A DNA stretch of 64,000 nt. Source: Acanthococcus lagerstroemiae (lineage: Eukaryota; Arthropoda; Insecta; Hemiptera; Eriococcidae). Below, piece by piece: positions 47,869 to 60,079 of this stretch (position 1 is its first letter; the number at the start of each line of letters is the position of its first letter). The position numbers were made by a program, and so were the translations under genes. The stretch is taken from the NCBI GenBank assembly GCA_031841125.1, contig CM063113.1, forward strand, positions 22,279,312 to 22,343,311. The letters run 5' to 3'. A model generated the notes under the pieces. The model made no database searches and was not told the origin of the DNA. It saw only the letters and a list, made by a program, of their open reading frames with translations.

Positions 47869-48200
47869 GTGACCAATGTAGAGGAAAAGGAGGTATACTT
47901 ATTTATTGTTACCATTGGAACTAAAGTGTATGCATCATTGAAAGCAGCATGTGCTCTACAAAGTCCGCAATCGAAAAAATTTGATGAGCTGAAAAATATG
48001 GTTAAAACGTTTGTCATTCCGAAACCATCGGTTACAGCAGAAAGAGGGAAATTTCGAGCTCAACTGCAGAATAATGGTGAATCATTAGGTCAGTACACCG
48101 TGGAGTTGAAAAAGTTAGCCGCGAGAATGAGTAAATTTTTCAAGAAAGTGGTGTTACATTTGGAATGTTGTATAGATGCTTTGAGGTATATTGCATACAT
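47869..48200 (+). pseudogene. gag-like fragment inside the MULE (copy 2)
   Basis: Same Gypsy-gag-like block as at 7590, between the transposase tail and the right inverted repeat. It is open here for 138 codons. It lacks any other retroelement part. Its presence in both MULE copies shows it entered before they separated. Confidence 0.5.
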
Positions 48201-48632
48201 ACCAGTTCTCAGTTTTTTGTCTGATTACCTTCATTCTGAGTTTCATCTTTCATTAAGTATAATGTGTTCAATTAATAATACTTAAATATAATGAGTTTTT
48301 CAAATCAATCATAAGCATCTACTTGTTCTATATACTATTCCAGTAACGGAATGTTTCCTTTCAATATTGGTGCATACATGATTACCATCATTTCTTGTCT
48401 ATTATTACTCTAAAATATCATATTATGTTACTCTGTTCGTTCATTTCATTCTTTTGTAACATTTACAAAATTACTTATAGAGTGGTCGGCGACAAGACAG
48501 AAAACAAAAACCATAAAAACTAAGATAGCGAAGCCGCACGGTGATGACGTAAACAAAACAAGAACGACAACACAGGAAAAAAACCAAATTTCTTTGAACC
48601 TCAGACAAAATCCTTACTCTCTAGCGTCTAGT

Positions 48633-49190
48633 AAACACCCTTACGTCAGCTGAAAACATAGGATAACAGTTGACTTGTCTAGGTCCCACCAGGAGCGCTA
48701 GTGTGATCGTGTGAAAAATTGCCATAATATGCGTGACTGATAATACGTGATAGTACGGAGCGGGACTGAATCTTCTTTACACTTGAACTCAGATCGAGTA
48801 AAAAAGGAGATGAAAGCATTTGAAGTGCAAGTTATTTTTTCAAGAAGGAACACACTGTTCTCTAGGTTTCAGCCATAGATGAATTCTACATCAGATAGTG
48901 AAAACGTGCCAACTTCTCATAACCGCTTAGAGAAGTCGAGCCAGAAGGGGAGACGCTGTTTATCGATTTTATTTAGTTTATCGTAATCGCAATATCAGAA
49001 CAGTAGCTACATTTCTCATACTCTTATCGTATTGCCACACGTGTTCGTTATAGTACAGAAGTACAGATGAAAGGTCTGCCTATTTTGTTCGAACTAAGAC
49101 GTGGGCATGTCAGGGCAGACAGGTTTGAACAGAACAAAATTAGAGAAAATTCAGGCAAATGTTCGATCACACATCTAAAAAACTACATAC
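48633..49190. other. no gene recognised
   Basis: A short ATG frame at 48879 (serine-rich) has no motif. Confidence 0.35.
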
Positions 49191-49400
49191 AAAGGCTGCT
49201 TTTCCAAGACGCATCAAGTCAATTTTTGGCAAACATTGGTTAGGAGTGGAATCTGGTGGCAGAAGGTTGCCTGAACATGTTATGCTAGGGAATATAGAAA
49301 ATCAACCATAACAAATGCGACACAACGGATGCGCAGTCTGCAGCCAAGCAGCACACGATTTTCCAAAACGCAATAAGTAAACTACATATTATGTTGGAGT
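49191..49400 (+). pseudogene. possible piggyBac-like transposase C-terminal fragment
   Basis: One frame reads GGRRLPEHVMLGNIENQP then RHNGCAVCSQAAHDF, resembling the linker and first CxxC of the cysteine-rich end of piggyBac transposases. The remaining cysteines are not clear and stops intervene. Weak. Confidence 0.22.
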
Positions 49401-50470
49401 AAGTACCCAAATCATGGGGAATCTTCCTCCAAAATATTTTATCTGTAATTTATATTCGTAGCTTTTTATTTTTCTACCCTTCACCTTAGTCGACTAAGAA
49501 TCTGAGTTGTGATAATGATACGATGAATTTAATATAATTAAAATGGCTTGTGAATTAATCTTGAGTCATGTTATTGTATTATTGGTTTAAGATCCTAATT
49601 ATTAATTTGGACGTCATCAGTGCTTCCCTGGAATGATTAACAATTAATTTGATGGTTTTTACGTTTGAAATCTGCTGGTGAAATCTTCACCTTCATATAT
49701 TATCAGTATTCGCGGAGAAGTAGAAGGTTTGCAGGTTCTACGAAGTATAGGCAAGTCGAATGATAAGTTTTCTCTGCGAAGCAGAGAAAACTCTGATTTT
49801 TGTTGAACATTGCATCTTTTCTTTTCTTCCATTTTTTGCTTTTCCAAAATGCGTAGTCACATGCATTCTTTCTCTCTCCCATGTACGTCATATTTCCAGA
49901 GGTTAGGCTGGCAACGCAGTAGGAATCGTATGTTCAAAGGTTGATAGTAAATAGTAAGTACCCATGTGCTTTACACAGTCTCATTCGCGATTCTTTGCCT
50001 AGCACACTCTTTTTTACGTCTTTTTCATTTCACTTTTTTTTTTTGACTTAATGCGTTTCTTCGGAAAAGCGCCATCATATATATGTAAATGTTCTTTCCC
50101 ACATGCTCGGTCGTTCACACATTGACGTTTTGCGACCGCGTTCAGTTCAGCATTCAGCACGCAGCCCGTATACCTACGACCTTCGCAAATTTACGCTGAC
50201 CCAGGCAACCGCAGACACACGCGGTAACGGAAACGAAACGTGCACTCGTTATCTCCGTTTTTAAAAGCGACTCGTGGATCTTTTCGTAATATTATTGCTC
50301 TTTATTTCAAGTCGCTTGATCGACGACCACACCAATCAGCAATATTTGCGGTGCGTGTAGACATCCACCGGCCCCATTATCTTCGGTAATGTGTATTAAT
50401 ATTCTGTCTATTCCACGTTTTTCAGCAGAATATTATAATCGAGACCAGAGGTATAGACAGGATGAGTGAG
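49401..50470. other. no gene recognised; hairpin at 49766-49792
   Basis: AGTTTTCTCTGC-GAA-GCAGAGAAAACT is a perfect 12-bp-arm hairpin. 50130-50160 has TCAGTTCAGCATTCAGC, resembling arthropod initiator motifs, about 60 bp behind a TATATAT word. Neither is tied to a gene. Confidence 0.3.
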
Positions 50471-51222
50471 GGCCAGGGGAACCCAACACAAACAAGCGAT
50501 ACTAGTACAATAAAACCACGTCCAATCTGCAACAGGTCACCAACAAAGCGGTCAAATGGGCCAAAGAATGGAGACTCGCTATCAGTGAAGCTAATCAGTA
50601 TCCGTAGACCTTGCTTGAGACCGTACAGCTTCCAACCGATAGCGATAGACAACAAGATAATTCTTGGATCTGACCACGCGAAGTATCTGGGAATGTTTCT
50701 CGACAAGAGACTCAACTATAAGGTCCACGTACGCAAAACAAAGAAACGAATTAAACCTGCGTCTTCGCAAACTATACTGGCTGTCAGAAATGAGTTCGAC
50801 AGTAAACCTCACAAACAAACGACTGCTGTACCTGTCCATCCTGAAACCCATTTGTGTGTATGGTGCCCAAATTTGGGACTGCACCGCCACCTCGAACCGA
50901 CAGGTGATTCAACGCTTCAAAAACAGATCACTTTGTACAATAACCGGCGCGCCGTGGTTCATTCGTAGTGCTATTCACACCCATCTCGCAGTGCCCAGTG
51001 TCAACGAGATATTAAAAGCACAGGCCAAAAGCCACAAAAGAAGATTGCGTTCGCATCCCAACACGTTGGCCATCAACCTACTGGACGTCACGAATGAAAC
51101 CCGCCGACTAGAAATATTCAAGCCCTCCCATTTAATTTAGTTATATTCTATGATTACTTACTTTCATGAAAGATATTGTAAATGTTACCACCTAGCAGTC
51201 CAATAAAAATATAATGAAAAAA
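50471..51222 (+). pseudogene. Jockey-like LINE 3' end
   Basis: Frames give VTNKAVKWAKEWRLAISEA, then KYLGMFLDKRLNYKVHV. A 158-codon frame follows with LYLSILKPICVYGAQIWDCT, RFKNRSLCTITGAPWFIRS and AVPSVNEILK. These are RT thumb and connection motifs of Jockey-clade LINEs. It ends at the stop near 51140 with a short 3' UTR, AATAAA and an A-run (51213). The palm FADD motif is absent, so it is 5'-truncated, with one frameshift near 50560. Confidence 0.8.
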
Positions 51223-51289
51223 AAGAACGAATTTCATCGAACAAACTCTTCGGACAGGAATTCATTTCAAAACAGGGTGCCTGTGACTG

Positions 51290-51490
51290 GGATCCTGTCG
51301 AGGAAATTGGATGACTAGCGAATGACTTGAGGTGACAGTGTTGAATTTTCCAGAATGAATTCTTTTCATCTTATTATCACTCAATTACCCATAAAGTGAC
51401 AACGGGGCAACTGGGGTGACAGCGTCTAATTTCCAGCAAAAATTATTGTCACCTAGTTGTCACTGGATTATCCATAAAGATACAACAGAC
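51290..51490. repeat. GTGACAAC-type motif repeat
   Basis: GTGACAACGGGG, GGTGACAGCGT, GGTGACAGTGTT and the complement TTGTCACT recur. The same words recur at 53750-53965. Degenerate, function unknown. Confidence 0.4.
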
Positions 51491-52126
51491 TGAATATAAG
51501 GTGATCACAGTCTACCTTCACAGGAGGTACTGAGGAAGAGAGTTGGTGTCTGATAAAGTGAGTCTCCCAATTCCCAAACTGATCTGAAACGTCGACTCAG
51601 TAAGTAGCAATCAGAGATGGCAACGTAAATTAATTTTACGTCTACGCGTATATCATTCGCGTAAAATACGTATGTACAGAAGAAAACGTTTATTTTGCAT
51701 GTATTCTGCCTCAAATTTGTAGAAAAAGTTTTAACAATATAAAGTGATTACAGCTGTCAGCTGAACGTAATTTCTTGTTTTTTTCATAGGCGTGTGGTCA
51801 ACTATCGATTACCAAGTTCATTTGCTAAGGCGAGTGAATTTAATTGTAGGAATAAATAGTAAATATTTTTCAGATTTTTTTCCTGTATAATACTCGGGGA
51901 ATTACTCTGAAATGAATATATATTTTATGACGACGAAAAGAAAACGAATATTTCAGTTTCATAGATGTCCCCTTTGTAAATGAAATAAATTCAGAAAAAC
52001 TACTCAAATGTTAGGAAAAAAAGGGCCTCACTGCAGGACAGTAGAAGCTCCAGTGAACATTTTCATATACAGGGTAACAGAACGCATGCGCATCCATACA
52101 CGCAAAATAAAAAACTCGGAGTATTT
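51491..52126. other. no gene recognised
   Basis: AT-rich spacer without supported features. Confidence 0.4.
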
Positions 52127-52732
52127 GTTTACATTTGAGGAGTTATCTGTCAAAAGAGCCCCTATCGAATAGGGGCCCTTTTTGCGGAGATGCTGATTTT
52201 AGAATTCTCCGTGTCGTACTCTATTAGGAACTAGGTGAAATGTTTAACAAAATCAACGCAGGCTGTCTTAGTCTACCTTTCATCAGTATCAGTCGAACTA
52301 TAAAAGCGCACATAAGGTGTATGTTACATTTACTCCGTGGCAGTTGTGAGCGTTCAGCATTCCGAATACCTATCTTGTGAATTGTGAAATGAGATTAGTA
52401 ATGCATACAATTCACTGATATTATCATTGGAAAACAGCTACTGATAAACCACAGCATATGCCACCAAGCTAATATTCCCATCGTTCTAAAAAGGGCCCCT
52501 ATCATTTTCCTTCTCGCTTAAATCGCCCGCGTTCGTTTCTGAATGCACAAAACAATAATTAATTAGTCATTTCAATCATTCAATCACACTGAACACTTTT
52601 ATAATAACATATTTTTCAACTGAATCAGTCTGAAAGGAGTACGAGTTTAGCTTGAAACCTGTGAAGTTGTTTTTCTCAAAATTATCATTGCTGACAGGGG
52701 CCCTTTTGACAGATAACTCCTCAAATCTAAAC
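52127..52732. mobile_element. inverted-repeat element with GGGGCCC boxes
   Basis: A 36-bp arm at 52127-52163 containing TTTGAGGAGTTATCTGTC is inverted at 52696-52732. A second inverted pair, ATAGGGGCCCTTTTT (52169-52183) and AAAAAGGGCCCCTAT (52488-52502), lies inside. GCCCCTAT-CGA-ATAGGGGC at 52159-52177 is a hairpin where two ends meet, so two related elements may be nested. No TSD seen. Confidence 0.6.
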
Positions 52733-53325
52733 GCGGCAATTTCAGAGAAAACGGAAGGCCGAAACTGAAATATGAATGAATCCCGTGAATAAATCAAAAC
52801 TGCGAACTTATCAGAGAACACTTACTTTGTCATTTGGACGCTGTTAAGCGAAATCCGCCCAAGCGACATTTACTGACAAAATGCGTTATCATTATCGTTG
52901 GAAGGAGCGTAAAAAGTAGGATTATCTAAAATTAGGCCCCCAATACAAAAATGGGTATCCACGTTGAAAAAACCTCATCAGTAAACGCTATGTCCGTAAG
53001 CCGGCATTATTCATTGGCTTTTAATGATACGTTTTCTCAAAAAACAGATTTTGTCGCTTTGGCGGTTTTTGCTTAACAGCTTCCCTTTATGGTCTGGAAG
53101 ATACTCGATTTATATTGCTTAATATTAAACTCGTAGTTTTTTGGCTTCACACGTATTCAACAACGACGACGTAATTTACATATTCTGCATTCTACTTTAC
53201 ATATTCTTATCACTCTCTCTGATAATGTTGTGAGATGTCAAGCAGGAAGGAACAAAGATCGTTGAATTTCAAAAATTACGCACAGCGCTTCAGATGCACA
53301 CGGTGAGTATTTTTGTTTCATACAT
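52733..53325. other. no gene recognised
   Basis: No supported feature. Confidence 0.4.
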
Positions 53326-53333
53326 ATAATAAT

Positions 53334-53517
53334 CAGGGCCGCCGAGAGGGGTGGGGGAAGGATACTTTTTCCCCCGGGTCCGGGTTTTTTGAGAGGGCCC
53401 GCAGAGTCACAGAAATTATAATTATCAAATAGAAAATATGCCTTTTTACGAGCAAATAATTTCAGTGTAGGCCCGCAGATTTTCCCCCCGGGCCCGGTTT
53501 GGCTCTTGGCGGCCCTG
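53334..53517. mobile_element. 184-bp hAT-type MITE
   Basis: CAGGGCCGCCGAGAG at the left and CTCTTGGCGGCCCTG at the right, with subterminal CCCCCGGG boxes. Flanked by ATAATAAT on both sides (53326-53333 and 53518-53525), an 8-bp TSD. No coding capacity. Confidence 0.85.
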
Positions 53518-53525
53518 ATAATAAT

Positions 53526-54225
53526 AGAGTATCTATCAGATATGAGGGGACTAATGTTCGCACTCTGAATTCTATGAGTTCCTGATCTCCAGTAAGCACA
53601 CTTTAAAAACCACGTACTATTGTGCGCACTAAAAAATACCAAATAAAAGTATTAAAAAAAAATAATAAAAACGCCCTACTATCCGGATTTTCAGTTATCC
53701 GGCCAACCCAATTCCCCGTTTATGTCGGATAATCGGAAGACTACTGCAGCGTGACAGTTGAGTGATAAAATTCGCGAGGAAACTGGGTACCAATAGAGTG
53801 ACAACCGAGTGACGAAAGGGCAGCAGAAAACCCGGCACTGATAGGGTGATAACCACGTGTCGAGTGACAACCAAGTGACAACTGTTTCTCTCTAAAGCTT
53901 CTAGAGAAGATTTGCGGGAGGTGACAACGGAGTGAAAACAGTGTGATTTTTCCCCTGGGTGATAACAGCGTGATAAAATTCCTCAACGGGATGGGAATGA
54001 AACATAGAACTATTTACTTGCCATTTCCCTGATCAGTTTCTTTAAACTCGAGCCTGGCCGTCTACGAGTTCAGATGGACGATTCAAGATACAGAACCACC
54101 TCCACAAATTCCAAAATGTTGGTGAATGCTGTATTTCTGCTCGACAGCTTAATCCCTTTACACGAATGGACGTACGTAAGTCAATTCTCTACAAATCACA
54201 GGGCAGACTCGCGTACTAGGGAGGA
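53526..54225. other. no gene; GTGACAAC repeats at 53750-53965
   Basis: GTGACAACCGAGTGAC, GTGACAACCAAGTGAC and GTGACAACGGAGTGA lie about 60 bp apart. Same motif class as 51290-51490. Confidence 0.4.
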
Positions 54226-55187
54226 CTAAGGGTGTTCACAAAGGTGGGAAGAGTACATATGTAGATGGACTACATAGTAATAATGGGGATACAGAGATAA
54301 GAATGGAAAGGGAGGAAGATGTGGATGAAGATGAGAGGGAAGACTCAATTTTAAGAGGTGAATTTGACCAAGCACTGAGAAATTCAAAGAAAGGGAAGGC
54401 TCCAGGAGTGGATGAGACACCAGCTGAATCATCACAGAACTTAGGAGAATATGTACTTCATAAACTACACAAATTAGTATGTTATATTTATGATAAAGGG
54501 GAAATGCAAGAGGACTTTAAAAAGAGTGCGGCTGTAACTACAGGATGTCTACCGGGTCCAAATTTTCCAATTCCTTGACTTTTCCCTCTTTTTCCATAAC
54601 CGTTTTACACACATACAAATATAATCTTGTTCGTAGAACCTTACCAAGGTGGGGGGGGGGGGGGCTCACAATAATTGGAAATACCACAAAATAATATGAA
54701 GAAGGATATCATATAATTATCTGAAAATATTTATGCTACTTTAAATTTACTTGTAATTTTTAAAAAATCGTGATAGCAATTTTGAGGAAATTTAAATGAA
54801 AAATTTATGGCTTTTCATGACCACTATCCAAAATACTTGACTTTTCCTTTACTTCCTTGACCGGTAGACACCCTGAACTATACGAAAAAAGCAGGAGCAG
54901 ATAGACGCGAAAATTATTATCGAACAATTAGTCTTCTTTCGCACGCCTCAAAAATATCAACTATAGGATAATTTATAGGCGAACTGACAATAGAATAGAT
55001 GCAGAATTAGAAGATGATCAGTTTGGATGTAGAAAAAGTGGAGGTACTAGGGAAGTAGTGTTAGCTTCGAGATTAACTGTAGATGGGAGACGTAACAAGG
55101 GGCAGGATATATATATGGCATTCGCTGGTATTGAAAAAGCTTTTGACAATGTTAAATGGCATGAGGCCCTCCTCAATATTCATAGGT
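54226..55187 (+). pseudogene. RTE-like LINE, RT N-terminal half
   Basis: 54303-54540 encodes EREDSILRGEFDQALRNSKK then GKAPGVDETPAES and IYDKGEMQEDFKKSAAVT. After the MITE at 54541-54875 it resumes with DDQFGCRKSGGTREVVLASR and MAFAGIEKAFDNVKWHEALL (F-A-D replaced by F-A-G, so the first catalytic aspartate is lost). It stops at about 55187 where the hAT begins. Its C-terminal part lies at 56882. Frameshifts make it dead. Confidence 0.82.
54541..54875. mobile_element. 335-bp MITE with CAGGRTGTCTACCGG ends
   Basis: CAGGATGTCTACCGG at the left and CCGGTAGACACCCTG at the right. AACTA on both sides (54536-54540 and 54876-54880) is a 5-bp duplication. The insertion splits the LINE between AAVT and YEKS. 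A 14-base G-run sits inside. Confidence 0.8.
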
Positions 55188-56881
55188 AAAATATCTAGTT
55201 AATTTGACGATTTTTGAAAAGTATCGACAAACTATTAACTGAATTTCTGTTTTTTATGGTAGTATGCTTGAAAACATCTGTGAATCAGAGGATAAGGTGA
55301 CAGTTCCATTAGTTCTGAAAACAGTCAAACGAATTGCGCAGTTATTCAACCAGAGCCCCAAGATAGCAGATATGCTTCGCCGTGAATTGAAATCAAAAAA
55401 TCTGCCAGAAAAATCGATACCTCAAGAAGTTGCTACGAGATGGAATTTCATGTACTTTATGTTGGAGCGCTTCAACGAATTGTCATAGAATTAACTCTGT
55501 TCTCGGTAGAGCCAAAAAATCAAATCTTATTTTGTGCGACGAAGAGCTGACCGTTATTCCAGATATTTTGACCTCGTTAAAGCCGTTTCTGGAGATGACT
55601 GAAGTTATGAGTTCAGAAACGAAACCAACTATCAGCCTTATTGTTCCATACATTTGTAGCCTCCTCAAAGAATTAGAGAACTTTTCACCAGTGACGAATG
55701 CTGGACACACGTTCGTTCATCATCTCATTAAACAAGCAAAGCGAAGATTATTGATCTATGAACAACATTCTGTTGCTCGGTATGTAATATTTTACATTCG
55801 TCCCATGAATAATAATTTATTACTTATCTGAACATTTTTTTATGGTCCATAGCATAGCAACAGTTCTAGATCCCCGGTTTCGGGAACAGGGTTTTTATGA
55901 CCCGAAAAATTACACTAACGCTGTCAGTGTATTGAGCGAAATGGTTAAACATCGATGTAAGGGGACGGCCATGAAGTGTCAGAACATTCATGAATCTGAA
56001 AGATGGTGTTCGGCCTCAGCAAGGGACTTCTCAGATAAAGGGTACGCTTGAGATTTAGTGTCCACGGTTCATATTCATTTTAACTTTTATGTGTAGTCAA
56101 ACCATTATCGAATTTCAGGTCTCTTGAAAAATCTCTTCGATGATAAATCTATAAAAACGAACCGGAATACGACTGTACCTATGAATAGTACAGCGTCTGC
56201 AATCGTGAAATTGAACGAGTATTTATGCGACTTAAGTAATTTCGACTTGAAGACCGATGTGTTACAGTTCTGGAAAGAACACAATTTTCCCGAACTACAG
56301 AAGATTGCGTTCGAAATTCACATAATTCCGGCGTCATCTGTCGGCAATGAACGGGATTGCTCTGCTGCAGAGTACACAATAAACAAACGACGTGCACGGC
56401 TTCACCCCAATCGGGTGAAGCAGATTCTTTTTTTTAATTAAAATTTAAAATTTATTCCAGATTAAGTTTGTTGTAATAAATTATCTGAATTTTTGATTTA
56501 TTTCATATTTTTTCGTGTTTCCAGTTTAAAATGGGGAGTAAGTTTGTTGGTGGGAGAAGTTGTGAACTGAAACACTTGAGATTCGTCATTTGATACTGTA
56601 ACGTGTTTAAAAAACAAAAAAAAAACTGAATTGAATTGAATATGTTTCTTTAGCGATTGCATCTATGAAGAATCTTTCATTTCTCCATTTTTCAGGGTTG
56701 ATTTAAGACTAGTCACTGTCCGCCACAAAAGCTATCTAGAAGTGTCCTTTTTTTTTTAAAGACTGGAAATCACGCATTTACGTAATTCGGAGTATGGAAA
56801 TTAATATCGATATTATCGATACTCGCTTGAAAAATATCAATACGTATCGATATTGAAAATTCTTCGATATTGACATCACTA
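55188..56881 (+). pseudogene. hAT transposon, 5'-deleted, transposase broken
   Basis: Exon-like pieces encode KRIAQLFNQSPKIADMLRREL and VATRWNFMYFMLERFNEL (55264-55486). A +1 frameshift leads to DILTSLKPFLEMTEVMS and ELENFSPVT. After a GTATGT...CATAG intron comes IATVLDPRFREQGFYD. The C-terminal dimerisation region has VLQFWKEHNFPELQKIA and IIPASSVGNERDCSAAE with the last catalytic E. The N-terminal BED finger and first aspartates are missing. The right end ends CATCACTA (56881) behind TATCGATA-type subterminal repeats. The left end is lost. Confidence 0.8.
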
Positions 56882-57191
56882 CTTAGCATCAAAAGGACGA
56901 ATAAGGTAAGAAATGAGGAGGTACTTAACAGAGCAGGAGGTAAAATGGATATCTGGAATTGTCTGAAAAGAAGGAGAGATAAAGTAATACGGCATAATTT
57001 GAGGCACTCAGGAATAATATTACCGCTGCTAGAAGGAAGAGTGAAAGAAAAAAATTGGGTAGGTCAGCAAAGATTCCCGTATGTTCAACAGATAATAATC
57101 AAGGAAGTCAAATGTAAGTACTATTACGAAATAAAAGAACTTGCACAAGCCAGGGAGAAATGGAGAGCTGCATCAAACCGGTCGTAAGACT
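56882..57191 (+). pseudogene. RTE-like LINE, RT C-terminal part
   Basis: Open frame with SIKRTNKVRNEEVLNRAGG, RRRDKVIRHNLRHSG, LLEGRVKEKNWVG and the terminal AQAREKWRAASNRS. The end of the frame is interrupted by the hAT at 57192. With 54226-55187 it is probably one LINE; the FADD block between them was lost with the left end of the hAT at 55188. Confidence 0.75.
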
Positions 57192-57464
57192 AGTGCATAA
57201 AATAACATATAAACTGGGCGGCACTAGTGCCGCCTAGTGGCGGCTTACTGCCGCCCAGTGAATTACGATTGTGCCACGAGGCACAATCGCTCGTCATCCA
57301 GTTTCCAGTACCATTGGGAAGCGAAAACGGTGAGTACGCTATCTAACTAACAACTGCTTATCACTAACTTATCACCGAATGAAACAGTGATCACGGGTGT
57401 TTCCTTATGGGAAGACAGTACATTTTGGACGCTTGTAATTCCCTTAGTAATTGATTTCTGTACC

Positions 57465-60033
57465 ATGTCGAAAAAAATCAACCAATTTTTCTTGCCGATA
57501 ACGAAATCAAAATGTACAGAAAGGGAGTTAGAAAAACGTTCGACTCGAGATCTAGCAGCTGTAACTGACGAAAATGAAAATATCTGCAGGGAAAAGTGCC
57601 GTATTTCCGATACATCGAAGAATGAGACGAGTAAGACTGAGAATAGCAGTACTAGTACTAATGATAAAACTACAACGTATTCGTCAAGGAGTAGTCCTAA
57701 TTGTAGTTCGAATATAATTACTTCGGTTTCAGAAAAACAAGCAGAAGCAGTGGTAAAACAAATGTAGTTTTAGAATCCTCGAATTCCGATGTAAAAACAG
57801 GTGAAATTTCCGAGTACTAAATCAACTGAATGGTATCATGGATCCAAATTAGATGTTTCTTGGTTACTTCGAACTTATTCCTTTTTTGAAAAAGTAAAAT
57901 TGGGCACACGCTATGGAATTAAATGTAGAACTTGTTACAAACATATCGGCGAAACAAAAAAGTTTTCTAGAAATGGCACTGTACCCATCGCAGATGGCAT
58001 ACGATGTGATGAAAAGAAACAGTTGGAACGAATTATTGATCACATATCCACAAATTCTCATACAGCTGCCACGAATCTAGATAGCATGCAAGAAAGTTGG
58101 TTACAGCAATCTGATCAACATCCGTGGGTTACAACATTGAAATCACACAACGCTGAAAAAATCAATATTCTTATTGAAATGGCAATTGACGTTTATAATG
58201 ACAGTCGTCAATTGACTCTATCAGCGAATTCTTGGCCTGCTAGGTCATTAGCTAAAAAACACGCTAATTTTCAAATTTCGTCTTACATGGATAATGGTTT
58301 ATCATCTCCATTTGTAGAATTTAAACCGTCTGCCGCAGAATTACACTACAGAAATCCAGTGATGTATCACGAAATGTTAGGTTTTGTAGGTAAGATTGAA
58401 ATGGAGAAAATCGTGGATAGATTGAAAAAAGCCGATTGTTTTTCTATACAAGTTGACGGATCTGTGGATAAGTATGGAGTTGATAACAAATTTATTACTG
58501 CTAGATTTATATCTGAAAGTGGAGAGCTCTCAACTGTGTTCTTAGGTGAAAAAAAGCTGATACTCGAGGTGCCAAAGGGCTTCTAGATTCCGTTATACTA
58601 TGTTTTAAAGATATGAACATTAAAGACCTTGCCAAAAAAAACTTACTGGTTTAACAACTGATGGTGAAAATGCCAATACTGGAAAAAACAGTGGATTATG
58701 GGTTCAAATGAAAGAGTATTTACAAAAAGATATTTTTTGTGTTTGGTGTGTTGCCCATCGTACAGATCTGGTATTGAATGACTTGCAGTCTACAATCTCA
58801 GAAGTAAAAATTTAGAAAAATGATCTTAAGGCGGTTGCTACTCTCTATCGATCATCTGCCATCCGATTTGATGAATTGAAAAAAATAGGAGAAGGAAAAA
58901 AAGTTTCAATTCATCGCTTTCCAGCATATACTGAAGTTAGATTTGTCGAACATCTGATCAACTTGAGCCAAGCTGTTTGGAAAAATTTGCCATGCATGCA
59001 GATGCATTGGGAAGCTTTTATGAATAATACCGAAGTGACTAAAACAGAAAAAGCAACAGTACGAGGATTTTTCCGAAAATGGGCGGCAGACGGCAGGCAG
59101 CAGCAGTTGACTGCATTCATGATTGATCTACTGCAACGATTGGAAACATTACAGAAAGATAGTCAAAAATCCGCCATTACCATTCCTGATATTGAGTTAT
59201 CTAAAACAACAGCATTACAACGTATTACTCTAATGGAAAATAGACCCTATGTGGGCGGATATGAAGAAAAATTACAACGATCTCGACCCACTGTTGGTAA
59301 TGCTTCGGATCCTGAGGCTGATGACGGGGAGGAAGTCCACGGAGTTTTGAATTCTGATGCAGAATCGTCACCTCCGGTGCCACGTTTTAAGAGAAGACGA
59401 ATTTTCAATACTTTGGTCCCAACTGAAAGGCTGTGGTCAGCAGTAAGAAATGAAATAGTATTGAGTTGCAAAGAATTTCTTGCCCAACGGTTACACGAAG
59501 ACCAAAAAGCTATTTTGAAAAATTTGAACAAATTTCTCAATGCTAGAACTGCGGTGCAAGTAATACAAGCAGCACGAGACCATGTGAAGAATTTATTTGG
59601 CGAAAATGCTCTGTCTTCGTTCACCGATGACGTTACAAGTTTATTTGCAGCTGAAAAGTTACCTCCCCCACTGAATATGGACAATGCAACAGCCAAATTA
59701 TATCATTACCTGAAAGTTTCTGTCTATCATTCTACATTTTCAAAATTAGTACAGGCTTATATTTGTGTAACACCACATAGCTCAAGTACTGAAAGAGCCG
59801 TTTCAATACATACGATATTAAAAACCAACAAACAGTCGTGCTATTCCCGAGAAACGTTAAACTGGAGAATGTGTATTGCTCTTAATGGCACTGGAACAGC
59901 TTTGTATGACCCACGGCCAGCTGTAGCCAAATTTTTGCAAGCAACAGATCGAAGGCGAAAACTTCCTGGCGAAGAAACGTATAAAGATAGACCAGACGTA
60001 AAAAAATTTTTTTCTGAAGATAGTTGCGTTTAA
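57465..60033 (+). pseudogene. hAT transposase (ZBED/TTF-like group), frameshifted
   Basis: ATG at 57465 starts MSKKINQFFLPITKSK, then a serine-rich linker. Frame changes occur near 57745 and 57825. 57801-58586 has ECxxC-like CRTCYKHIGETKKFSR and the core DCFSIQVDGSVDKYGVDNK (first D region). A-run indels near 58572 and 58640 shift the frame around LTTDGENANTG (second D). WCVAHRTDLVLND follows, and a stop lies at 58816. 58876-60033 is open for 385 codons, ending with ICVTPHSSSTERAVS (E in the C-terminal domain). Most lesions are single-base changes in A-runs, so inactivation looks recent. Confidence 0.82.
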
Positions 60034-60079
60034 TTTTTACTTAAAATTGAACCTTTTTTTTTTTTTTGTTTTATTACCA

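Larger units (their letters stand above)
44936..48632 (+). mobile_element. MULE-like transposon with roughly 100-bp inverted ends
   Basis: The left end ACTAGACGCTAGAGAGTAA (44936) is mirrored at the right by TTACTCTCTAGCGTCTAGT ending at 48632. The arms remain similar for about 100 bp (to GCGGCT / AGCCGC). Such long inverted ends, with a MULE transposase inside, fit the Mutator superfamily. No 8-10 bp TSD can be found. All coding parts are frameshifted. The 3' 1.4 kb is repeated at 6945-8381. Confidence 0.8.

Noticed and set aside
54648..54664. Long G-run as a quadruplex element
   Set aside because: A single homopolymer inside a MITE, prone to slippage; G-runs at 25641 and C-runs at 31841 and 42598 are similar.
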